A DNA stretch of 64,000 nucleotides from Ephydatia muelleri (Eukaryota; Porifera; Demospongiae; Spongillida; Spongillidae): positions 32,537-96,536 of the forward strand of contig JABACO010000119.1 in the NCBI GenBank assembly GCA_013339895.1. Direction: 5' to 3'. The stretch's first letter is position 1. Every line of letters begins with the position of its first letter. Under the pieces are notes generated by a model. That model was not told the DNA's origin. It searched no databases and worked only from the letters and a program-made list of their open reading frames with translations. The position numbers were made by a program, and so were the translations under genes. This document shows positions 1 through 10,604 of the stretch, piece by piece.

Positions 1-1
1 C

Positions 2-3000
2 TACATCAAGGGCTACAGGCCGTCCCGATCGTATCTAGAGGCCCAAGAATTTATTACTGCCGTTTCTAGTGAGCGTGTACCCGTCATTAAAGGGAAACTG
101 GACGATAGCGATGTAAAAATAATGGTAGATTCAGGCTCCTCCGTTTCTTTAGTAGACAAGGCGTATCTCCCTTCGGGGTGTGTAATCTTGAGAAGACAGC
201 AGGCTCTTCGGACAGCGGATGGGCACGGGATGAGGATAGTTGGAATGGTCAGACTCACAGTACACTTGGGAGCTTTTAAAGCGGAACAGGAACTCTTGGT
301 GGCTGAACAGTTATTAATGCCTGTCATTCTGGGAGTGGACTTTCTTTCCAAACATTCCGTCACAGTGGTCTTTGATCGCAGCCTATCATATGTGCGAATC
401 GGAACAGTGGTCGTCCATACAGTTGGCAGGCAGGACGAGGTCAACAGTTGCTATGCTGTCTCTACCAAGCAGAGTGATTCAGAGGAAAAGGATGCGACCG
501 AGGAATGTGCTGTACCCAGATTTGGTGAAGAACCGTCTCACGACATCCCAGTGTGCCCAGTGGAGCTGCAAAATGTGGTCGAGGAGTACAGGCAGCTGTT
601 TTCAACGGTTCCTGGTTTCACAGAGGTAGCCCATCATGCCATCCCCACAGCTAATAACCCTCCAGTCCGCGTTCCTCCACGCCGTATACCAGCTCAGTAC
701 AGAGAAGAAATTGAACATCAACTTCAGGAGATGCTGGATAGGAACATTATAAGAGTGAGCAGCAGCCCATGGTTAGCACCGGCGGTATATGTCCCCAAGA
801 AGAATGGAGAACTTCGGTTCTGCATTGATTACAGGGAGCTCAACAAGAGGACGATGAAGGATGCATACCCCCTTCCACTTCCGGATGAAGTACAAGATAG
901 ACTGGCTGGAGCTACTGTATTCTCCAAGCTGGATCTGCAATCAGGCTACTGGCAGCTCCCAGTGAAAGAAGAAGATCGTATGAAGACAGCCTTTTGTCCA
1001 GGCCCAGGGATGGGACTATATGAGTTTTGCAGGATGCCCTTCGGTGTCACCGGTGGACCCAGTTCTTTTCAGCGTCTAATGGATAAAGTGCTTCATGGCC
1101 TTTCCTTTGCCACCAGCTACATTGACGATGTGCTAGTTCACTCCAGTTCCATGGAGCTCCACCAATCTCATCTAAGACAAGTGCTTGATCGCTTGGCAAA
1201 GGCAGGATTGACGTTGCGGGGTACGAAGTGTAAGCTTGGACTTGACAAGGTGCAATACTTGGGACATGTGTTCTCTAAAGAGGGTATGACTCCTGATTCT
1301 GAGAAGATCACTGTCGTGCAGAAGTGGCCAACACCAACAAATGCCACAGAGGTGCGGCAGTTCCTAGGTCTAGCATCATACTATCGACGATATGTGAACA
1401 ACTTTGCAGATGTCGCAGCTCCCCTTCACAGTCTCACTCAGAAAGCAGTAGAATTCAGTTGGGATGAGAACTGTCAGCACGCATTTCAGATGTTGAAAGT
1501 TGCATTAACGCAAGCCCCTGTCTTAAGCTATCCGTCCTTCAAGAAGGAATTCACGCTGCTGACAGATGCCAGTGCAGTGGGGATAGGAGCAGTGTTGGAG
1601 CAGGAAGGCCACCCGATTGCTTATGCCAGTCGCAGTCTAACTCCATCTGAAAGGCAATACAGTGTTATAGAACGGGAGTGCTTGGCTGCTGTTTTTGCGG
1701 TCAAACAGTTTAGACATTATTTACTGGGTCGCCCATTCAGTTTACACACGGACCATCAGCCACTACAATGGCTCTCTGCACAGAAGATGGAAGGCAGGTT
1801 GTGCAGATGGGCTCTGGCTCTTCAAGAATTTGATTTTGAGATCAAATATAGGCGAGGATCAGCAAACGGCAATGCAGATGCTCTGTCCCGTGTACCTGCA
1901 GTAGAAGTAGAAGCCGGTGATACATGCTCTGCTACACTGATAACACCAGAACTTACCACAGACAGGATCCGAAAGGAACAACAAAAGGACGCGGTACTTC
2001 AACAAGTAACCAAACACCTTACATCACGGAATGGTACCTCCAAGCCAAACTGGAAACAATTTCCATTAAAACGCTACCTGCACCTGTTGAAGCAGTTACA
2101 CATGATTGAGGGTGTTCTTTGTCGCAGGTTTGTTCCGGGTCCATTGGAAGAGGTTATCACTGTTCCTGTGATGCCAACTTCCCTGCAGCTAGAGATCCTT
2201 CGCAGCTGTCATGACATCATAAGTGCAGGTCATCAGGGCACTGGAAAGACATTAGACAGACTGAAGCGGGTGGCCTACTGGGTTGGAATGGCAAAGGTGA
2301 CAGAGTTGTACTGTAGGAGTTGTGAAGTATGTCAACAATCAAAGCTTCCAATGCCAGTAGCAGTACCTATGACTAATGTCCCAATAGGTCGAGCTTGGCA
2401 AATGTTGGCTGTTGATGTTCTGGAAGTTCCAATGTCCAGTCATGGGAATCGATATCTACTAGTCCTTCAAGATTACTTCACCAAGTGGGCTGAAGCAATA
2501 CCAATGCCTGATCAAACAGCAGAAAGGATAGTAAGAGTACTGATCGAGGTGTTTTCACACTTCGGTATTCCTGAAATCCTTCACTCCGATCAAGGAAGGA
2601 ACTTTGAGAGCACAATATTGAAGAAAACCTGCTCAGCATTCGGTATAGTCAAGTCACGAACAACTTCATACCATCCACAAGGAGATGGTATGGTGGAACG
2701 GTTTAACAGAACCTTGTTGCAGCTGTTAAGAGCCTATGTTCAGCAACAGTCTGATTGGGAAAGTCAGCTTCCACTCCTTCTATATGCTTACCGTACAGCT
2801 CGCCACACTTCCACTCACCTGAGCCCATTTGTACTACTAATGGGAAGAGAGCCTGTGCTGCCTATCACGCCATCGCTGGGGGGAGATGAAATGAAAGGTC
2901 ATGATCCACATAGCTATGAACATACCCTGCAAGTCAGATTGGCTGAGTTAAGAGATCTGGTGGAGTGCCACATCGCACAGGAAGCACAGCGGCAGAAGAA

Positions 3001-3376
3001 GTCCTACGACAGCTCAACAAAATGCAGAACATTCAATGTTGGGGATGCTGTCTGGCTGCATGTACCAACAGCTGGCAAACTGGAGGCAAAGTGGGAAGGA
3101 GGATGGACAGTGAGGAGGGTACTCTCCCCGGTTAATGTTGATATCGAACACACAACAACAGCAAGGACTCGTGTGGTGCATGTAAATAGACTCCAGGCAC
3201 GAATTGTACGAGAAGAAGTCGAGGCACAGGGTGACAAGTATGAAGAACATGGTGTTGCTGACTGGGAGGCACCTCAAATTGAACATTTGATACTTCCACC
3301 ACAGCAAGAACAGCCGGCTGCAGTACAGAGACGCTACCCGCAACGTATTAGGCACCCAGTGTTGAGGTACAACTGA
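2..3376 (+). CDS. pol: Ty3/gypsy Pol polyprotein, 5'-partial (protease-RT-RNase H-integrase)
   Basis: The frame is open from base 2, so the coding region starts before the window; the first Met is at 122. Counting from that Met: aspartic protease motif DSGSS at 3-7; reverse transcriptase with LDLQSGYWQ near 270 and the catalytic box YIDD at 333-336; RNase H with TDAS at 481-484 and further acidic residues near 517, 544 and 586; integrase zinc site with His697, His704, Cys734 and Cys737; integrase core Asp765, Asp823 (HSDQG) and Glu859 (GMVERF), a DD35E spacing. The C-terminus has a WEGGW module resembling GPY/F. The order PR-RT-RH-IN is the Ty3/gypsy order. No internal stop is seen, so it may be functional. 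The enzyme set copies genomic RNA into DNA and inserts it. Gag and the 5' LTR lie outside the window. Confidence 0.95.
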   Translation, partial: YIKGYRPSRSYLEAQEFITAVSSERVPVIKGKLDDSDVKIMVDSGSSVSLVDKAYLPSGCVILRRQQALRTADGHGMRIVGMVRLTVHLGAFKAEQELLVAEQLLMPVILGVDFLSKHSVTVVFDRSLSYVRIGTVVVHTVGRQDEVNSCYAVSTKQSDSEEKDATEECAVPRFGEEPSHDIPVCPVELQNVVEEYRQLFSTVPGFTEVAHHAIPTANNPPVRVPPRRIPAQYREEIEHQLQEMLDRNIIRVSSSPWLAPAVYVPKKNGELRFCIDYRELNKRTMKDAYPLPLPDEVQDRLAGATVFSKLDLQSGYWQLPVKEEDRMKTAFCPGPGMGLYEFCRMPFGVTGGPSSFQRLMDKVLHGLSFATSYIDDVLVHSSSMELHQSHLRQVLDRLAKAGLTLRGTKCKLGLDKVQYLGHVFSKEGMTPDSEKITVVQKWPTPTNATEVRQFLGLASYYRRYVNNFADVAAPLHSLTQKAVEFSWDENCQHAFQMLKVALTQAPVLSYPSFKKEFTLLTDASAVGIGAVLEQEGHPIAYASRSLTPSERQYSVIERECLAAVFAVKQFRHYLLGRPFSLHTDHQPLQWLSAQKMEGRLCRWALALQEFDFEIKYRRGSANGNADALSRVPAVEVEAGDTCSATLITPELTTDRIRKEQQKDAVLQQVTKHLTSRNGTSKPNWKQFPLKRYLHLLKQLHMIEGVLCRRFVPGPLEEVITVPVMPTSLQLEILRSCHDIISAGHQGTGKTLDRLKRVAYWVGMAKVTELYCRSCEVCQQSKLPMPVAVPMTNVPIGRAWQMLAVDVLEVPMSSHGNRYLLVLQDYFTKWAEAIPMPDQTAERIVRVLIEVFSHFGIPEILHSDQGRNFESTILKKTCSAFGIVKSRTTSYHPQGDGMVERFNRTLLQLLRAYVQQQSDWESQLPLLLYAYRTARHTSTHLSPFVLLMGREPVLPITPSLGGDEMKGHDPHSYEHTLQVRLAELRDLVECHIAQEAQRQKKSYDSSTKCRTFNVGDAVWLHVPTAGKLEAKWEGGWTVRRVLSPVNVDIEHTTTARTRVVHVNRLQARIVREEVEAQGDKYEEHGVADWEAPQIEHLILPPQQEQPAAVQRRYPQRIRHPVLRYN

Positions 3377-3395
3377 AGCTTGGGGTCAAGCTTCA

Positions 3396-3412
3396 AGAGA
3401 GGGTGGGACGAA
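3396..3412 (+). other. Polypurine tract of the first Ty3/gypsy element
   Basis: A purine-rich run, AGAGAGGGTGGGACGAA, lies 20 bases after the pol stop and directly before the TG that opens the LTR. This is the usual place for the plus-strand DNA primer of an LTR retrotransposon. The call rests on position and composition. Confidence 0.6.
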
Positions 3413-3639
3413 TGTAATATTAATGAAGTCGGTCTGGGGACCTGCACTACAGTTAATACGCACTTGGCGGGACTGCACAGCCGCTACCAGAGAATGATCG
3501 GTGTTCCGGACGTCTTCGGGATCATTACATGCCGACAAGCTCTAATATGATTGGACATATCTATATCACTGAACTTGTATATAAACAGAAATTGTATGTA
3601 TGGTATTCATGTTGTTGTTACGAGTTAAGAGTTATTACA
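3413..3639 (+). repeat. Probable 3' LTR of the first Ty3/gypsy element
   Basis: The segment opens with TGTAATA and closes with TATTACA, a 7-bp inverted terminal repeat of the TG...CA kind. It starts right after the polypurine tract. It contains a TATATAAA box at 3578-3585 that could drive transcription, about 165 bp into the LTR. The 5' LTR is off-window, so the end at 3639 is inferred from the inverted repeat and not from an LTR-LTR comparison. Confidence 0.55.
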
Positions 3640-4030
3640 GTATGTTACTATAAATATGCGCTGCGTGGGTACGAGATAAACAATAACCGGACGGGAACAA
3701 TAGAAGGCGGCAGCATTCGCTCACGTGGTACATATTTATAGCGTGCCGTATACATAAATAGCAGCATACATATGATGTAACTAAACAATGCAAGGCGCGC
3801 GTGACGTCAATGCAACTCCTCTATTAACTTATTTTCTGTTTACCTGCCTCTTCGAACTATTTCAGGCCAAGAGACACCGATCCAAACGATAGTCGTCCTA
3901 TGATCGCTATATAATTTTTCCTTGAGTGACAACCGGTACCGTACGATTATCAAAGAAATTATGCTGAGCCTGACCTTAGACCTACTTTTAAATTTTTGTT
4001 TGACCTATAAAAAAAATTTTTTCCCCACGA
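3640..4030. other. No gene recognised
   Basis: About 390 bases of mixed sequence follow the LTR. Only short unrelated reading frames are present. I see no exon signals or repeats that I can assign. Confidence 0.4.
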
Positions 4031-4099
4031 TTTTAGCGCCCCTCTCAACTCGGCGCCCGGGGCGACCGCCCCCCTTGCCCCCCCCTTGCTACGCCACTG
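4031..4099 (+). mobile_element. Decayed hAT-like right terminus
   Basis: A C-rich stretch ends in GCTACGCCACTG. The reverse complement, CAGTGGCGTAGC followed by runs of G, is a common terminal sequence of hAT-type elements. No matching left end is seen, so this is a truncated end or one end of a nested insertion. Confidence 0.4.
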
Positions 4100-4119
4100 A
4101 TTAGCTGCATTTTTAAAGG

Positions 4120-4661
4120 TTGACAAAGAAGCACGATGATCTTGGTTCAAAAAGTGCTAATGAGGAAAGTGAGGCAAATAGAATGGAAAGTGAAGTCACC
4201 AGTGACAATATTAATGATAGTGATGAAACCAGTGATGAGAGTGAGGTAGTGGCAGGGCAAGAAGATCCAAAACCAGGCCCGTCTCAACTGATTTACCATA
4301 ATAATCCCATAATTACTTTCGGGGATATTGGATTCATGAGTTTCACAGCAGCTGCAAGACCATGCATTGATGATGCTACAAAGGAACTCCTGGTAAAAAC
4401 TGGCCCTGATGCATTTCGAAATGAAGATGCAACTCTGCCTAGAACACTGTCTGGTACTAAGGCTGTGGCAAGAGGAATGACCAAAAACTGGTGGCAAGCT
4501 GTGAGAGATCCTTCAGTAAGCTGAAGATAATCAAAACCTATCTGAGGTCTACTATGGCACAAGAACGGTTGGGTAATCTTGCAATTCTTTCAATAGAGAA
4601 AGAAGTATTCAACAGTGTTGACTTTGATCAGATTATCGACCAATTCGCTGCCAGCTTTTAA
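4120..4661 (+). pseudogene. hAT transposase remnant (ZMYM/TTF-type), N- and C-terminal parts joined out of frame
   Basis: Two coding segments abut. Frame 1 runs to a stop at 4522-4524 and carries an acidic N-terminal stretch, then PGPSQLIYHNNPI. Frame 3, from 4518 to the stop at 4659, encodes LKIIKTYLRSTMAQERL followed by LAILSIEKE and DFDQIIDQFA. That second part resembles the C-terminal dimerisation tail of hAT transposases of the ZMYM1/TTF class. The catalytic middle is missing, so an internal deletion is the simplest explanation. No ATG opens the first frame; the codon at 4120 is TTG. It cannot make an active transposase. Confidence 0.6.
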
Positions 4662-4996
4662 ATTAATGACTAATCTAAAAATAAATCATTTCTTTCAATC
4701 ACATGTATGACCATAGACTAAATTAGTTTACTTGCACTGATATGAAGAATACTGTTAATATAACTATAATCTAGAGCTGCACTAGACCGTAATTTTGCCT
4801 TAATTTTGTCAAAGTTCTGCGTTTATCTAAGATTTGAAAATACTAAAACAAAACAAAAGAAATTTAGGCCTAGGCCTAATGATCATATGATAGCCAAGCC
4901 TCGACTTCAAAGTGTTAATACCGCAAATACCGCTATAGGTTATCTCCACTGTCGGGACCTCCACAATTAAGGATAGCAATTAAGACTGCAAGGATG

Positions 4997-4997
<1 letters not shown>

Positions 4998-5032
<35 letters not shown>

Positions 5033-5079
5033 ATATCATAATCTGCCCCCGGGCGCCAGAGACCCTCGCGCCGCCACTG
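4998..5079 (+). mobile_element. hAT-like right terminus with a 31-base G run
   Basis: A run of 31 G at 4998-5028 is followed by GGGCGCC-rich sequence ending in GCCGCCACTG at 5079. The end reads CAGTGGCGGC on the other strand, a hAT-style terminus. It may close the element that contains the 4120-4661 remnant. The exact run length should be treated with care because assemblies handle such runs badly. Confidence 0.45.
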
Positions 5080-5091
5080 GCCCCTTCCAAC

Positions 5092-6053
5092 CAGTGTTGC
5101 CGCGGTCAGCTATTATCGATCCGGTCACGATCACGGCTAACCGTACCGGATCGTCCCGGTCACCTTCACGGACGGTAGCTGACCGTATACAACCCACCCG
5201 ATCAAAGTTGACGGTTACCGGGAAAAATCGAAGCGGTTACGGACGAACCGTACATGTGTTTGATTAAATTTAATTAATAATGACATGAACTAGTGCGTTT
5301 AGTAGTACAAGTTATGCATTGAAGTTTTTGTTACATCGCAGAAAGATAACCCTTTCAACCCTTCCTCCATCCAAACGCCACCGTTTACGTTCCACGATAA
5401 GTTTAAGTTGAGAGAATTCCCTCTCAGAGGGTGCACTTGAGGCAGGAATGGCCAAGTACTTTTGAGCCATCAAGGCAACATGTGGAAACTTCACTTCGTG
5501 GTCACTCCACCACTCCATCGCATTGTTCACACGCCAATTGGTCAGTGGCTCTTGCAGATAACATTTCAATTCCTCCAACACTATATCTCTTTTGCTTGTT
5601 TGAGTCAGAGATACATTTCTTTCAGTGGCTATACTCAAGCATTACGTCATTGACAACTTAACTAAAATGTATGCATTATTGGCGATTAGAGTGGGATGAT
5701 GCAATTAAGTTAGTGCCACGAGATCTGCATTGTACACGTTCAGTTCGTTCCGAGATTCGCAAACAACTCAAGCAGCTGCAAATTAAACATTTGCAAAGAA
5801 GCAGCTGCAAATCGATTGCAGGATTTGCAAACAAGCAGCTGCAAATTGATTGTCAATATTGTTGCATTGCACATATGTAACCGTGTAAATTTTTGACGGT
5901 TCCCGGCTATCTAGCTGAAAAAACTGGCGGTTCGGTGATTCGCGACCAACATTACGTCATGCGTCTTTTCTGGCGGTCACGGACACGGTCAGGCCAACCG
6001 TATCGGCTGATTTGCCGGTTTTCACGATTGACGGGCAAACCGCGGCATCACTG
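5092..6053 (-). mobile_element. Non-autonomous hAT transposon, 962 bp, complete ends
   Basis: The left end reads CAGTGTTGCCGCGGT and the reverse complement of the right end reads CAGTGATGCCGCGGT, an imperfect terminal inverted repeat. Related CGGTCACG/CCGTACCGG motifs recur inside both ends. A perfect 8-bp duplication flanks it. The only coding remnant is a transposase C-terminus on the minus strand, so the element depends on a transposase from elsewhere. Inside, AAGCAGCTGCAAAT-like words recur at about 5770-5845. Confidence 0.85.
5312..5638 (-). pseudogene. hAT transposase C-terminal dimerisation domain fragment
   Basis: The 108-residue minus-strand frame contains WWSDHEVKFPHVALMAQKYL, then PASSAPSEREFS and a stop shortly after LRCNKN. 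The W...H...L.A..YL..PASSAPSEREFS pattern is the conserved hAT C-terminal dimerisation motif. The zinc-finger and catalytic regions are absent, consistent with an internally deleted copy. It lies wholly inside the element at 5092-6053. Confidence 0.85.
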
Positions 6054-6061
6054 CTTCCAAC

Positions 6062-6598
6062 TACATCACGAGAGAAGGATTCATATGCAGCATTTGTTCG
6101 AAGACAGAAATCATACCTGCGCGCTCAAGAATGACCCAAGAACGGTTAAATCACATTGCAGTGACTTCTTGCCATTCCGAAATAGTAAAAAACTTAGATT
6201 CAAACAAATGCAAATTACTTGACGAATTCATCAAAGAAGACCTAGCTGTACGCATTAATGTTTTCTCTCTCAATAACCACAATATAATGATCCACATTTG
6301 TCAGTTTTATTCTCATTAGGTGCATTAATCTTGCGCCTCCCACGTCACAGATGGCCAAATTCAACATGGCTCGCGTAAGGCTATACATGTATTTGCTACG
6401 CACTTGCATCATCCTCTAGTGATTCAATAAAGCTTTCCTTTTGCTGTAGCCTTTGCTAAAATTCTTGTCACACCCACTCAGCTACGCTTGCAATGTCAAC
6501 TTTCAGCTCACGTACAAGAAGATCAGTGCACTCATGCTGGCTCATACCTTTATGCATTTGTGCACAGTTGCATTGCTGCGTATATAAACCTGTACACC
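6062..6598. repeat. Spacer with a degenerate copy of a local repeat
   Basis: No gene is seen. Between about 6335 and 6600 lies a diverged copy of the repeat marked by CTTGCGCCTCCCACGTC, CGTAAGGCTA and AATAAAGCTTTCC. It recurs more faithfully at 7205-7500 and in reverse at 13190-13380. Confidence 0.6.
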
Positions 6599-7735
<1,137 letters not shown>

Positions 7736-7935
7736 CACATGCACATGTCAATTCAACTGTACTTGTGCATGCCTGTACAGACCACTGATTCTATGTAAAT
7801 TTGTGTACCAAGCTTTCTGTACATGTATCGTGTCTCCAAGGATTGAATACATTGTGTCCCCATCTGGTACTCTAAAGTACACAAACATTGCACACTTGCA
7901 CACACACACCACTGTATAAATGTGGCAATACACAT

Positions 7936-8893
7936 GCAAAAACGCTCACACACAACATATAGATACACAGACACACACACATACGAACACGGACACACAG
8001 GTACACATGGACACACACACAACACACAGACACACACACACACAGACACACACACACAGACACACACACAGACACACACACAACATACACACAGACACAC
8101 ACAGAGACACACACACACAGACACATACACAGACGCACACACACACAGACACACACACACATAGACACACACACAACATACACACAGACGCACACACAGA
8201 CACACACAGACACACACACACAGACGCTCACACACAGACACACAGACACAGACACATGCAGGCATGCACAGACACACACACACAGACGCACACACAGACA
8301 CACACACACAGGCACGCATAGACCCACACAACACACTCTGACACGACAGACACATACACAGACACAGACACACACAGACATGCACAGAGACACACACAGA
8401 CATGCACATGAAATACACAGACACACACACGACATACACACAGACTCATACACGACAGACAGACACACAGACATGGGCACACATGGACACACAAGCATAG
8501 ACACACACATGCACAGACACACACATGCAGACGCACACACATGCACAGACACACACACGCACACACAAGATACACACATGCCATACACACACAACAGACA
8601 CAGACACACAAGCACACAAAGACACACACACGAAATACACAAACACACCTACAGACACACACATGAAATACACAGATACGCACACAGATACGCACACAGA
8701 CATACATGCACACAGACATACACGCACACAGACATACATGCACACAGACTCATACAAAAAAATACATATAGACACACACATGAAATAGACACACACAGAG
8801 ACACACATGCACACACATGGACACACAGATACACACACGACATGGACACACAGATACACACACGACATACACACAGACACACACATATACAGA
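7936..8893 (+). repeat. Imperfect CA-rich minisatellite
   Basis: Nearly 1 kb is made of CA repeats with regular variants such as CAGACACACA, ACATACACAC, CATGAAATACACAGA and GACATACATGCACA. All long reading frames across it are His/Thr or Cys/Val low-complexity artefacts. It corresponds in reverse to the TG-rich block at 10605-12780. Confidence 0.9.
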
Positions 8894-9585
8894 CACACAT
8901 GTAGCTACATGTACCTGTGTGTATGTACCGTCTCTAAAGTGCGAGCTCTATGTCATATACTCCCAAAGAATTGGTCCTCAGCCCCCATAGGATTGGTGTC
9001 CCGTACCACTGTATGCATGTGGCAAAGTATTTCACTGTATTCACCACAGCACTGGGCCCCATGGTACAATATTAAAAAGTGTGTGTGTGTGTGGGGGGGC
9101 TGGCTGATTTCTTTTGAGCAAAATGAATAATTAAATATACAAGTCTACATGTAGAGATGCACGAATTTATTTTTAATCATGATGCGTATGATGTTGTCAT
9201 CGAAAAAGTTGTTGTCGGCTATCATTCCTTGATGAGATTTACACAGTTGGCCAAAAATTGTGGTGTGTGTGTGGAGGGTCCCTGCAGCAACGTGCATAAG
9301 ACTTTAAGTTCTTACACACTCACATCCATCTTTTTGTAGTTAAGTACAATTGTGTAATAAAGCTTTCTTGTTTGGCAAAATCCTTGATCCTTGAACAACT
9401 TCTTATCATTCTTTATGCCTCCACTACTCAGCTAGGTGGCTTGTGTACCAGTTGCAGAGACTTGAGTCTCTCTTTGCCCATACAATATTTAGCTCACACA
9501 GAGTACATGAACATGCCCTCATGTTGGTTCACACACCCTGATGCATGCATGTGTATATGTTGTGCAAATGCGTCTGTACATCCTG

Positions 9586-9587
<2 letters not shown>
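8894..9587 (+). repeat. Central spacer of the inverted duplication with a repeat copy
   Basis: Mostly non-coding. From about 9345 to 9560 it holds another diverged copy of the local repeat with TAATAAAGCTTTC, ACTCAGCTA and TTAGCTCACACAGAGTACATGAA. The same words recur at 14150-14330. Confidence 0.6.

Positions 9588-9668
<81 letters not shown>
9588..9668 (+). repeat. (CA)n microsatellite
   Basis: About 80 bases of uninterrupted CA repeat lie directly after a copy of the local AATAAAGCTTTC repeat. The same association of repeat then CA run is seen at 7287-7640. Confidence 0.95.
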
Positions 9669-9669
<1 letters not shown>

Positions 9670-9802
9670 AATCTCTGTGTGTTTCCTTTGTATTGTTGCA
9701 AGCAGACGTATACTCTTCTCTCATCTAGCACTCTGTACAAGTGCTCGTCTGACCTGTAAAAAAGCCTTTTCGGAGTACAGTATAATAAATATCGTTACTA
9801 GC

Positions 9803-10263
9803 TTGCTATCGATATGTCTGTGTAAACTTACCTGACCTACCACGATCTGCAACGATAAGAGAGGTACACTGTACCATCGCAGGTCTCACAGGCCTACTGT
9901 TTTCATCAGCACAATGTTGTGTGTCCCATGTCGTACTAATTGAATGCAGCGAATTAAACGAGTGTACATGAACTCAGATTGCTGTTCCTCACCATAAGTA
10001 CAAAGTATGTAGTGCCTTCTACGAGTAGTCATTTAATTTACGCATAAAAATTAGTACAGTGTGCTGCCTTAGTCTCGTACCCAGAACCAGATTCCCAACA
10101 GCTGCACCACCCGCAGCTGTTGGGAATCTGGGTCTGGGTACGAGACTAAGGCTGCCTCTTCTACCACGCAGTTTTTTATGTATATGAAGGGCGATACCCT
10201 ATCATTGCTGATTGCGGTAGGTCAGGGCCCGTGGTAAGTTTACACAGACACAATGGATAGCAA
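9803..10263. mobile_element. Fold-back (terminal inverted repeat) element, unclassified
   Basis: The left end, TTGCTATCGATATGTCTG then TGTAAACTTACC and TGACCTACC, matches the reverse complement of the right end, TTGCTATCCATTGTGTCTG then TGTAAACTTACC and TGACCTACC. The right arm carries about 8 extra bases. Arms are about 60 bp. No coding sequence is present, and no clear target duplication was found, so the family is left open. A second hairpin element is nested inside. Confidence 0.55.
10066..10152. mobile_element. Hairpin MITE nested in the fold-back element
   Basis: Two 40-base arms, 10066-10105 and 10113-10152, are reverse complements with a single mismatch, separated by 7 bases (ACCACCC). 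The arm begins GCCTTAGTCTCGTACCCAGA. A similar start, TAGTCTCGTATCCAGACCC, appears near 23167, which suggests a dispersed family. Confidence 0.75.
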
Positions 10264-10604
10264 TATTCATCATTCCACAAGCACTCAAGATAAACAGAAG
10301 CCTCTTGAGCTTGTTAGCAAACCATGGTTATATGTATGACTTGTCCCTTGTGTCAGGGACAGTCCTATAAGGATACAATGTATGCATAAAGGACCACTCC
10401 TATGACACTACAGTGTACACGTTGCTACATGTACCTACATGTCTCATGGTCTCATGAGCTGTTCAATAGATAGATCAAAAATGCATGTGCAGAGAAGGCA
10501 TTCAGTGAGAGAAAATGTGTGTACCATCATTATCAGAGAGCACTACTGTTTTTTCCCACATGAACAACAGTGTGTGCTTTGTGTAACACGTGTCTGTGCA
10601 CATG

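Larger units (their letters stand above)
5084..6061. repeat. 8-bp target-site duplication pair
   Basis: CTTCCAAC stands at 5084-5091 and again at 6054-6061, immediately outside the two ends of the hAT element at 5092-6053. Eight base pairs is the duplication length made by hAT transposases. Both copies are identical. Confidence 0.85.
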
